6,660 nt of DNA. Source: Verrucomicrobiota bacterium. Lineage in GTDB: Bacteria > Chlamydiota > Chlamydiia > Chlamydiales > FEN-1388. Where the stretch lies: NCBI GenBank assembly GCA_018239705.1, contig JAFEGS010000055.1, positions 1-6,660 on the forward strand, in the 5' to 3' direction. Positions 1 through 5,954 of this stretch are shown here, one piece after another. A program made the position numbers and the translations under genes. The notes under the pieces were generated by a model that searched no databases, was not told the DNA's origin, and saw nothing but the letters and a program-made list of their open reading frames with translations. Every line of letters starts with the position of its first letter. Position 1 is the first letter of the stretch.

Positions 1-72
1 ATCAGAGGAGATCCTCTGAGCCATTTCGAATTGTTCAAGACGCTTTGTAAGAACGTTTGCTAGTGCACTCAT
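1..72 (-). CDS. Possible start of a further gene, partial at the left edge
   Basis: An ATG at 72 opens a frame that stays open for all 24 codons to the window edge. The peptide begins MSALANVLTKRLEQFEMAQR and could form an amphipathic helix. It would start 5 nt after the stop of the upstream secreted-protein gene, a spacing typical of co-transcribed genes. Against it, there is no clear Shine-Dalgarno sequence, and 24 open codons can arise by chance. No function can be assigned. The other nearby ATG, at 76, meets a stop after 13 codons. Confidence 0.3.
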   Translation of the reverse strand, partial: MSALANVLTKRLEQFEMAQRISSD

Positions 73-77
73 TCATT

Positions 78-668
78 CTATTCTAGATCGCAAGGTGAGG
101 AAATCCACGTTGCAGAAATCTGTGCGCTCGTTATTTGAACTCCATCGCCAACGTTATCTCCTTCACTGCCATCAATTGTCAGTAAAAGAGAAATTTCATC
201 GTCGCAAGAAAGTGGAACAATAACCGAAGCTGCTGCCGAGTTTGAGGGAGTGGCGAAAGCCCCATCGCCGACTTGACCAGATACTTGTGGAGAGGGGTGC
301 AGGAGGGTTGTTCCATTTTTTTGAAGATCAAAATGATAAAATACATCGGGAGACTGAACAAAAAAGAGGGAGGCGTTCCATTCGATCTTATAGAGCCCTT
401 TTTTGGGCACAACGATACTGGTGCCTGGTAGCGACAGAGTGACTCCGTGATCCACATTTATGCCGGAAAACTGCACAGCTGCTGTAAGAGGGGGCGCTCC
501 TGTCAACACGATAGTTTGAGGAGCATATTCAGAACTTGGGTCTGCATAATAAGAGCCTGATACGACTGAAAAGCACTTGCTTGCTAGCGCCTGTTTTCCA
601 ACGGATCCTTCCATGCCACTTGAGAGCGACATCATAGCGATTGCTGCCAAAACGGCTATATTTTTCAT
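78..668 (-). CDS. Secreted protein with C1q/BclA-like jelly-roll domain
   Basis: This 196-residue protein begins with a signal peptide: Lys2, then a hydrophobic stretch over about residues 4-16. The cleavage site is unclear; an ALA at 27-29 is possible but far from the hydrophobic core. Cys32 is not in a lipobox because Lys precedes it. From about residue 55 to 192 the pattern fits the beta-sandwich of C1q/TNF-like and BclA C-terminal domains: a strand ending in a GLYKIEWNAS segment (91-100), a FDLQKNGTTL strand (113-122), a SVIVPLSCDDEISLLLT segment (148-164) where BclA-like proteins have a GD-I-L pattern, and a final SAQISATWI strand. Such domains trimerise and sit on cell or spore surfaces or are secreted; the ligand here is unknown. 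The start is supported by GAGG 5 nt upstream and a strong promoter. The family call rests on pattern resemblance only. Confidence 0.75.
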   Translation of the reverse strand: MKNIAVLAAIAMMSLSSGMEGSVGKQALASKCFSVVSGSYYADPSSEYAPQTIVLTGAPPLTAAVQFSGINVDHGVTLSLPGTSIVVPKKGLYKIEWNASLFFVQSPDVFYHFDLQKNGTTLLHPSPQVSGQVGDGAFATPSNSAAASVIVPLSCDDEISLLLTIDGSEGDNVGDGVQITSAQISATWISSPCDLE

Positions 669-704
669 AGATACCTCATCTTTAATTGGGTGTAAAAGTA
701 TATC

Positions 705-733
705 TATATATACAAGTCATATTTTTATGTCAA
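705..733 (-). promoter_or_regulatory. Strong sigma70-type promoter for the C1q-like gene
   Basis: On the minus strand a perfect TTGACA (-35, 733-728) is followed after exactly 17 bp by TATATA (-10, 710-705). The -35 box lies inside the last codons of the hydroxylase gene, whose stop is at 719-717. Transcription would start near 698, giving a leader of about 30 nt before the GAGG site and the ATG at 668. The secreted protein can therefore be expressed independently of the upstream genes. Confidence 0.7.
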
Positions 734-1892
734 TTGACAGGCCGGCATAATTTTCTGCGAGTGATTTGGCTGCAGCTTCTGATTGTACCAGATGTTCGAG
801 CTCGGCAAGCCGGCAGCTGCTGTCGAACGGCGTCTCCCTTGGAAGTGAGTGGAAGAGCCGCGTCATCCACCAGGAGAAGCGCTGCGCCTTCCAGACACGA
901 TCGAGGCAGGTGCGTGAATAGCCTTCTAAGAGATTGGTCGTGCCGTTGCGATAGAATGCGGAGAGGGCTTGCGATAGCACGCGAGCATCGGCAAAGGCGA
1001 GGTTCATGCCTTTGGCGCCGGTTGAGGGGACAATATGGGCGCTGTCACCGGCGAGAAAGAGCCTGCCATACTGCATCGGCTCTACGACAAACGAGCGCAT
1101 CGGAGCTACCACTTTTTCAATCAGCGGACCGCGCTCGAGTGGGCGCGTGCCGCCGAGCCTGGTCTCCAGCTCGTCCCAGATGCGCTGATCCGACCATGCA
1201 TTCAAATCTTCATTTGGTGTGCACTGCAGATAGTAGCGCACGAGCGTTGGAGCTCGCATCGAGAACAGGGCAAAGCCGTTCGGGTGAGAGCAGTAGATCA
1301 GTTTGTCCGCAACTGGCCGCGCTTGTGCCAGAATGCCGAGCCAACCGAACGGGTATTCTCGCTCGTAGGTGGTGAGAACGTTTGCTGGAATGGTCGGCCG
1401 GCAGATGCCGTGGAAGCCGTCACAGCCGCCGATGAAATCGCACTCGATGGTCTGCTCCTGACCATCCTGCGTAAAATGGATTGCCGGGTGGCTCCCATTG
1501 ATGCCTTCGAGGCGTACATTGGAAGCCTCAAAGAGGATCGGCGTTCCATTTGCAAGCTGCTGTGCAATTAAATCTTTTACTATCTCCTGCTGGCCGTAGA
1601 TCGTCACCTGTTTTCCGACCAGCTGCAGAAAGTCGATATCGTGCAGCGCGCCACCAAACGAGATGTGAATGCCGCTATGTGTCATGCACTCGCGCTGCAT
1701 CCGTGCGCCTGCGCCTGTTTCGATGAGCATATCGGCGGCCCACTGCTCGAGCAGCCCGGCGCGGACCCGGGCCTCGCAATACTCTCGGCTCTGGCTTTCA
1801 ATAATGATAGAAGGAATTCCGGTGAGATGTAGTAGATGCGACAGCATCAAACCTGCCGGCCCGGCACCGATGATACCAACTTTTGTTTTCAT
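717..1892 (-). CDS. pobA: p-Hydroxybenzoate hydroxylase (4-hydroxybenzoate 3-monooxygenase)
   Basis: This cytosolic FAD monooxygenase converts 4-hydroxybenzoate, NADPH and O2 to protocatechuate. The 391 residues match the usual length (394 in Pseudomonas). Visible motifs are the FAD-binding GAGPAG (9-14), the ARVRAG segment (41-46), the GCDGFHG motif (156-162) and the AGDSAHIVPSTGAKG motif (281-295). By alignment from memory with the Pseudomonas enzyme, the substrate residues Tyr201, Ser212, Arg214, Arg220, Tyr222 and Tyr385 correspond to Tyr200, Ser211, Arg213, Arg219, Tyr221 and Tyr382, so the enzyme looks intact. The gene starts 18 bp after the antiporter stop and is probably co-transcribed; its Shine-Dalgarno site is weak (AGG about 11 nt upstream). 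GC content is clearly higher than in the genes to the right. No protocatechuate-cleavage gene or PobR-type regulator is in the window. Confidence 0.93.
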   Translation of the reverse strand: MKTKVGIIGAGPAGLMLSHLLHLTGIPSIIIESQSREYCEARVRAGLLEQWAADMLIETGAGARMQRECMTHSGIHISFGGALHDIDFLQLVGKQVTIYGQQEIVKDLIAQQLANGTPILFEASNVRLEGINGSHPAIHFTQDGQEQTIECDFIGGCDGFHGICRPTIPANVLTTYEREYPFGWLGILAQARPVADKLIYCSHPNGFALFSMRAPTLVRYYLQCTPNEDLNAWSDQRIWDELETRLGGTRPLERGPLIEKVVAPMRSFVVEPMQYGRLFLAGDSAHIVPSTGAKGMNLAFADARVLSQALSAFYRNGTTNLLEGYSRTCLDRVWKAQRFSWWMTRLFHSLPRETPFDSSCRLAELEHLVQSEAAAKSLAENYAGLSIDIKI

Positions 1893-1910
1893 GATGAAAT
1901 AAGCCTTAAT

Positions 1911-3470
1911 TTAGGTAAGCTCTGCTCGGACGATGTGCGACTCCTGCACATCGAGCTCATGCTCCATCTGATGAAACAGCTTGTCGTCGATCTCCAGCCT
2001 CTCCCACATCTCTAAAAGCATGTGGCGCTGCGACTGAATCACCTTCAACCTGATCGTTTCAAGATGGGACATTTTCTTGAGCGAGCTTGAAGAAATTTCA
2101 AAAACATAGCGCTGCAGCGTAAAATAGTCAGCAAGAAAATGATGCTCCCTGTCGCTTATTTCTCCTCGTTCGAGCAGATGCTTGATCCTTTCTTCGGCGA
2201 TATCTGAAAGTTTTTTTCGCGTTTGATGCACCCCGTGATGATCCACATGGTGCTCCAGTTTCATCAGATGCACCAGGTAGGTCAGCGTGGTGCTTGGAAG
2301 GATAAGCGTAACTAGAAGCACTACAAACGTTATAAAAATTATTTCATCACGACCTTGTAGTGAATAGGGGAGGGCTAGCGCTGCTGCCAGCGAGACAATG
2401 CCTCGCATGCCTGACCATCCCAGGAGAGTGGCTTCACGCAGAATGTGTGGGCATAGATGGCATTTTTTTTGATCGACAAGGGCGTGGAGGTAGGAAGTGG
2501 CGCTTTTTGAGTAGACCCAGAGAAGGCGGATCACAATCAAAGCCAGACTGATCAAAAGCCCGTACGCGCTATAGAGGAGCATCTGGCTAGGTAGCATAAC
2601 GCTCACAAAGCTTCTGAGCTGCAGGCCAATCAAAACGAAGACAAAGCAGTTCATCAAAATCACAAAAGTGTCCCAAAAGGCATAGCCAAGCACTCTTCGT
2701 AGAGATGAGTGGTGCTTTGCAAGAATCCTGGACCCAATGAGGCCATTTACAACGACCGCAAGTACTCCTGAGACGCCAAGAGCATCTGCCAGAATATAGG
2801 TGACGTAGGGGATGGTGAAAGAAAAGAGGACGCCAACTACCGGCTCCAGGAATTTTCTGGAAAGGTTTTGAAGGAGATGGCCAAGAACAAACCCTACGAG
2901 TATGCCTCCTGAGACTATTTTGCAGAAGTCAAGGCTTGCTTCGGGAAGGGAAAAGAGGCCGGAAAGTGCCGCTACCACGGTTAATCGATACAAAATAAGC
3001 GCCGAAGCATCATTAATCAGGCTCTCGCCCTCTAGTACTGCAAGAAGACGAGGGCTGATTGCAAATCGCTTTAAGATGGTGGTTGTGGCGATAGCGTCGG
3101 GTGGAGAGACGATGGCGCCAAAGGCAAATGCTATAGCCCAGGGCAGCTCTGGAAAGAGCCATTTAAAGACGAGGCCAACGAGGAATGTTGTCGCTGCGAC
3201 AAGGCCTAACGCCAGGGAGAAGATCTCCTTCCAGTTCTTTTTAAACTCGCGAAAGGAGATGCTAAATGCTGCGTAGTAGAGTATGGGAGGCAGGACAATG
3301 GGTAAGATCAGATTGGGATTGAATGAAAAGGATGCAAGGCACGGGATGAAACCTATTGCTGTGCCACCAAGTACAAGGGCAATTGGGTAGGTGATACCTA
3401 TTTTTTGCGCGATACCCACGAGAAGGGTGGCGAGAAAAATAAGTACCACAAGTGTCTGAAAGCTGTCCAT
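1911..3470 (-). CDS. CPA1-family Na+/H+ antiporter (NhaP-like)
   Basis: This integral membrane exchanger is predicted to swap cytoplasmic Na+ (or K+) for H+ in pH and salt homeostasis. It has about a dozen hydrophobic segments over residues 1-405. Family motifs are SPPDA with Asp125, EGESLIND (147-154) with the Asn153-Asp154 pair typical of electroneutral CPA1 exchangers, and GMRGIVSLAAALALP with Arg356. A soluble, helix-rich tail of about 110 residues follows and begins with a His-rich stretch, LEHHVDHHGVHQ (405-416). An in-frame ATG at 3503 would add 11 residues. The ATG at 3470 is preferred because GAGG lies 8 nt upstream and the membrane segment starts just after it. It is the first gene of a likely two-gene unit with the hydroxylase. 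The exact ion cannot be read from the sequence. Confidence 0.9.
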   Translation of the reverse strand: MDSFQTLVVLIFLATLLVGIAQKIGITYPIALVLGGTAIGFIPCLASFSFNPNLILPIVLPPILYYAAFSISFREFKKNWKEIFSLALGLVAATTFLVGLVFKWLFPELPWAIAFAFGAIVSPPDAIATTTILKRFAISPRLLAVLEGESLINDASALILYRLTVVAALSGLFSLPEASLDFCKIVSGGILVGFVLGHLLQNLSRKFLEPVVGVLFSFTIPYVTYILADALGVSGVLAVVVNGLIGSRILAKHHSSLRRVLGYAFWDTFVILMNCFVFVLIGLQLRSFVSVMLPSQMLLYSAYGLLISLALIVIRLLWVYSKSATSYLHALVDQKKCHLCPHILREATLLGWSGMRGIVSLAAALALPYSLQGRDEIIFITFVVLLVTLILPSTTLTYLVHLMKLEHHVDHHGVHQTRKKLSDIAEERIKHLLERGEISDREHHFLADYFTLQRYVFEISSSSLKKMSHLETIRLKVIQSQRHMLLEMWERLEIDDKLFHQMEHELDVQESHIVRAELT

Positions 3471-3520
3471 AGAGCCTACCTCAAATGAACATCTTTCTAT
3501 CACATAAAAGTTTTAGTTTG

Positions 3521-3554
3521 AAATAAAATGAGTGTTACGTGGCTCATTTTATTT
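3521..3554 (-). terminator. Stem-loop at the end of the 178-residue gene
   Basis: A perfect 12-bp inverted repeat (AAATAAAATGAG at 3521-3532, CTCATTTTATTT at 3543-3554) encloses a 10-nt loop and overlaps the stop codon at 3546-3544. Its position suits transcription termination before the antiporter gene. The stem has only two G-C pairs, and the T-rich run is part of the stem, so it would be a weak intrinsic terminator. The symmetry would let it act on either strand. Confidence 0.4.
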
Positions 3555-4080
3555 GAAAGTAGCGGGCTGCTCTTTGCTGCTGCTGCAATAGCTTTCCCTC
3601 AGCCTCTTCATAATCCTCATCCATAGCAAACAGGCAATTGGTAGACTGCAGCTTAGTGTCGATGATCTCAACCAGTTTTTTTTCTTCTGTTGATAGCACC
3701 GATGCTTTTGAAGCTTTTAGTGGTTCCTTTTTAGGGTGTTTATAGGGAGTTTTCGTGATCACAGGTTCTATAGAAGCTTCAGGATATTCTCCTGGTTTTA
3801 AATAGGCCTTAAATGTGCCTGTGTTTTCATTATTAGATATATTAACTATATCTTTCATTTGATAGTTTTTATGCTGCGAATAAAAATCCTGCTTTTCTCC
3901 AAACACTTCAGAAAAAGAAAACTCTTGTTGCGCTGGTCGCGGGCGTATTCCATTGTCATGTCTTTCTTGAAGTGGCTGTTTGTACTCGTGGGAGTTTGAA
4001 CGATATCTCTGTGTAAGAAGGGAGCTGTGTCCTTCAGGTGAAGACTGACTTTTATTATTAATAGAAGGTGAGAAACTCAT
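3544..4080 (-). CDS. Unrecognised polar protein, 178 residues
   Basis: No family is recognised. The first 60 residues or so are rich in Ser, Gln, Asn, Arg and Pro and look disordered. There is no signal peptide or membrane segment. Residues 100-126 are Lys/Pro-rich (TPYKHPKKEPLKASKAS). Residues 130-175 are charged and probably helical, including a QQQQ run at 166-169. The real start is well supported: GAGG lies 5 nt upstream and a TTGCTT-17-TATAAT promoter sits about 30 nt further back. It lies directly behind the F-box gene on the same strand. Its polar, Ser-rich N terminus and neighbours would fit a secreted effector or partner protein, but this is inference only. Confidence 0.7.
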   Translation of the reverse strand: MSFSPSINNKSQSSPEGHSSLLTQRYRSNSHEYKQPLQERHDNGIRPRPAQQEFSFSEVFGEKQDFYSQHKNYQMKDIVNISNNENTGTFKAYLKPGEYPEASIEPVITKTPYKHPKKEPLKASKASVLSTEEKKLVEIIDTKLQSTNCLFAMDEDYEEAEGKLLQQQQRAARYFQIK

Positions 4081-4119
4081 ATTTACCTCATTTATTATTA
4101 TAACTATTATTTTGAATAC

Positions 4120-4148
4120 ATTATAATCTAAATATGAATTAAAAGCAA
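4120..4148 (-). promoter_or_regulatory. Sigma70-type promoter for the 178-residue gene
   Basis: On the minus strand TTGCTT (-35, 4148-4143) and a perfect TATAAT (-10, 4125-4120) are separated by exactly 17 bp. The predicted start near 4113 leaves a leader of about 32 nt, including GAGG at 4089-4086. The gene is therefore probably transcribed independently of the F-box gene that ends at 4241. Confidence 0.7.
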
Positions 4149-4202
4149 ACGATTTGGAACTTGGAATGTCTCAACGGTAAAACGTATTTCCTTAGAAATT
4201 TT

Positions 4203-4225
4203 ATCGTTCATATCGTTACATCGTT
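4203..4225. repeat. Three short direct repeats of ATCGTT
   Basis: ATCGTT occurs at 4203-4208, 4212-4217 and 4220-4225, with start-to-start spacing of 9 and 8 bp. An inverted copy (AACGAT, 4148-4153) touches the -35 box of the following promoter. The array lies between the F-box stop and that promoter. It could be an iteron-like protein binding site, or chance in a short spacer. Confidence 0.4.
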
Positions 4226-4240
4226 CTCACCATGGAAAAG

Positions 4241-5689
4241 TCACGAAATCGAAGAGAGGTAGTGCCAAAAGCCATCTTTTTCTATCAGTGTAAATCGATA
4301 CTTTGGATTGGGCTGGCTTCGTAATTTCGCGAGCGGAATAAGCCCTGTTCCCTCCTGAAAGCGGAAGGCAGATACGTCCACGTTCTCAGTCTCTTCTGGA
4401 AGAGCTTTTGATCCACATGCTAATTTGAACGTATTCAGCAACTGATCCAGACTCTCATCATTTTGCAATTGAATGGCTTTTTTTGCATCGTTGATAAAGC
4501 TCTTTACAGTTTGATCCCCCCTTTGATAGGCACACGCCAGCTGAATCGCCGACGATGAGTCATCCTTCGTATTCCCTAGAGGGATGAAGCAGTCGGTAAC
4601 TTCTCTATTTTGCGACTGCGAGAATCGGGTCATTTTTAACTCTTTTGTTGACATCTTGCTCGATTGCTGTTCAGGCGACTGAACAGGACTCATCGGATTT
4701 TCTATCTTTACAGCAGTTATATTAGTAGATTTTTCTGAAGAGAGTAGTTCTATTTTTCTTCTTTTCCTAACTTCACTGTATGCATTTTGATATTTAAGAA
4801 AATCTAATCGACTTTTTTGTTTTACTTCTGCCGTCTTGTTTTTACTCGCATCGTTATAGCCATCTAAGTACAACCTTTGATAATTGACATCTTTTAAAAG
4901 ATAATGGCATTGTTCCAAAGGTGTATCAAGAGCTCCCCTACTGTAGCCTGAAATATAGGCGGTACGCTCTTCTGGTTTAAGCGATTGTATTTTCTCAGCA
5001 AGAACGAAATCTTTTTTTACAGGAGGGCGGATGCTCTTTTCTGCTTTCTTCACAGGAACAATTCTATATAAATAAAACTCATCAGATTTATTTACTTTTT
5101 TGTGCACATGATCGACGCCAAATTGTAAACTTAGATGTAAGCCACCAGGTTTGCGAGCTTTGGTAGTGCGAATAATATTTGTTTCTTGAGAAAGATTTTT
5201 CATTGACTCAGCAATTTCTTCATCGGAAAACTGATTTTCCTTAAGAACGTTTAGTCTGCTACTTATAATCTGACTATTAATACCACCCATTCTATTTACA
5301 ATTGTTTCATAAAACAGCAATGCTATAAAGGTAGATGTTTTAGCTTTATACCCAGCATCAGATTCGCTGAATTTATCGTAAATCCTTAAGTTTTTAATAA
5401 ACAGGCCATAATGCTGAATAAATCCCAACTTCATTATTTTTCTATCCCAACTGAGCGATATTTTTGTGTTTTTATATATAATATCACCACTTTCTGAAAA
5501 TCTCAGTTTTGTTATTTCTGATATCTTTTCATAAATTTGAATTCTCGCTTCGCGAGATGTAGAACCAAAAGATAAAATATCATTTAGATTAAGATTGGCG
5601 TTTATTATTGCACACGTTACATCGACTGGCAAACAATCCAATATACATGGAAGATCATGGTTTTCTGTAACTGTTTTGTCTATGTTCAT
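4241..5689 (-). CDS. F-box-like domain protein, candidate secreted effector
   Basis: This 482-residue protein has an N-terminal segment at about 11-53 that fits the eukaryotic F-box: leucine-rich, an LPVDV start (20-24), then NLNDILSFGSTSREAR. F-boxes bind Skp1 in SCF ubiquitin ligases; bacterial examples are known as injected effectors in Legionella and amoeba symbionts. The middle carries a Y-x-x-G/A-Y motif three times (Tyr245/249, Tyr274/278, Tyr300/304). A basic cluster RKRRK (308-312) resembles a nuclear-localisation signal. A Ser/Gln-rich linker (about 316-362) and an unrecognised C-terminal region (about 363-482) follow. There is no signal peptide or membrane segment, so export would need a type III or IV system. 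The start has AGGCAGG 4 nt upstream. The gene is AT-rich. The F-box call is by eye and moderately certain; the substrate-binding part is unrecognised. Confidence 0.65.
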   Translation of the reverse strand: MNIDKTVTENHDLPCILDCLPVDVTCAIINANLNLNDILSFGSTSREARIQIYEKISEITKLRFSESGDIIYKNTKISLSWDRKIMKLGFIQHYGLFIKNLRIYDKFSESDAGYKAKTSTFIALLFYETIVNRMGGINSQIISSRLNVLKENQFSDEEIAESMKNLSQETNIIRTTKARKPGGLHLSLQFGVDHVHKKVNKSDEFYLYRIVPVKKAEKSIRPPVKKDFVLAEKIQSLKPEERTAYISGYSRGALDTPLEQCHYLLKDVNYQRLYLDGYNDASKNKTAEVKQKSRLDFLKYQNAYSEVRKRRKIELLSSEKSTNITAVKIENPMSPVQSPEQQSSKMSTKELKMTRFSQSQNREVTDCFIPLGNTKDDSSSAIQLACAYQRGDQTVKSFINDAKKAIQLQNDESLDQLLNTFKLACGSKALPEETENVDVSAFRFQEGTGLIPLAKLRSQPNPKYRFTLIEKDGFWHYLSSIS

Positions 5690-5726
5690 TATACCTGCCT
5701 ATTAATTCAAGGAATAAATAAACAAC

Positions 5727-5756
5727 ATTGTATCAAAACTAAACATAAAATGGTAA
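5727..5756 (-). promoter_or_regulatory. Putative promoter of the F-box gene
   Basis: On the minus strand TACAAT (-10, 5732-5727) is preceded by TGA, giving an extended TGn element. TTACCA (-35, 5756-5751) lies 18 bp further upstream. The predicted start near 5720 gives a leader of about 31 nt, like the other promoters in this window. The region is AT-rich, so alternatives exist. Confidence 0.5.
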
Positions 5757-5807
5757 AAAAATTTTGTGTGTCCTTAAATAGCGACGTTTCTAGGGTCATC
5801 GCATGTC

Positions 5808-5882
5808 AAAATCTACTAATGAATGTCAAATTAGTAGATTTTCTCGTAAAATCTACTAATTTGACATTCATTAGTAGATTTT
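5808..5882. repeat. Perfect 35-bp inverted repeat with nested palindromes
   Basis: The left arm (5808-5842) and right arm (5848-5882) are exact reverse complements, separated by CTCGT. Each arm is itself built as AAAATCTACTAAT, a 9-bp core (GAATGTCAA or its complement TTGACATTC), then ATTAGTAGATTTT. The 13-mer thus appears four times in alternating orientation. A fifth partial copy, TTAGTAGAT, lies at 5881-5889, 10 bp after the equivalent point of the fourth. The element lies between divergent genes and has no flanking target duplication. It may be an operator array, a cruciform, or a stable RNA hairpin if transcribed. Confidence 0.9.
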
Positions 5883-5890
5883 AGTAGATC
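5861..5890 (+). promoter_or_regulatory. Possible promoter of the Fic gene within the repeat
   Basis: A perfect TTGACA (5861-5866) forms the core of the right repeat arm. The best -10 match is the poor TAGATC (5885-5890), 18 bp away. If real, it places the transcription start about 60 nt before the ATG and puts the promoter under the repeat. The weak -10 would fit an activator-dependent or tightly repressed promoter. Confidence 0.35.
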
Positions 5891-5910
5891 AAAATCCAGG
5901 AAATCAAGTA

Positions 5911-5943
5911 CTCTCTATATGAGAGGACAAACACCATAGAGAG
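5911..5943 (+). promoter_or_regulatory. Alternative hairpins in front of the Fic ribosome-binding site
   Basis: CTCTCTAT (5911-5918) can pair perfectly with ATAGAGAG (5936-5943), which overlaps the start of the purine-rich Shine-Dalgarno region (AGAGAGGTGA, 5940-5949). The same CTCTC (5911-5915) can instead pair with GAGAG (5921-5925) around a TATAT loop. The two structures are mutually exclusive, so this could be a translation switch. It is short and may be incidental. Confidence 0.35.
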
Positions 5944-5954
5944 AGGTGAATGGT

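Noticed and set aside
3..18. CAGAGGA / TCCTCTG inverted repeat near the left edge
   Set aside because: Its 7-bp arms have only a 2-nt gap, too tight for an RNA hairpin loop. No T-run follows, and it may lie within coding sequence.
686..1375. 229-residue plus-strand open frame opposite the hydroxylase gene
   Set aside because: It is Arg/Ser/Cys-rich and lies antisense to a well conserved pobA. Long antisense frames are expected in GC-rich coding DNA.
1035..1571. 178-residue plus-strand open frame opposite the hydroxylase gene
   Set aside because: Same reason: an antisense shadow of pobA with no recognisable domain.
2902..3276. 124-residue plus-strand open frame opposite the antiporter gene
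   Set aside because: Antisense to conserved membrane segments and motifs of the antiporter; the peptide is Arg/Ala-rich and featureless.
4128..4211. 27-codon minus-strand open frame in the spacer before the 178-residue gene
   Set aside because: It has no Shine-Dalgarno site and ends inside the promoter spacer of the next gene. Its length is within chance.
5657..5884. 75-residue plus-strand open frame across the divergent spacer
   Set aside because: It overlaps the F-box gene start, its promoter and the inverted repeat, which supplies much of its 3' part. The peptide looks like no known protein.
5801..5890. The inverted repeat as an insertion sequence or MITE
   Set aside because: It lacks flanking direct duplications and any transposase-like internal sequence. 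Its palindromic sub-units fit a protein-binding array better.
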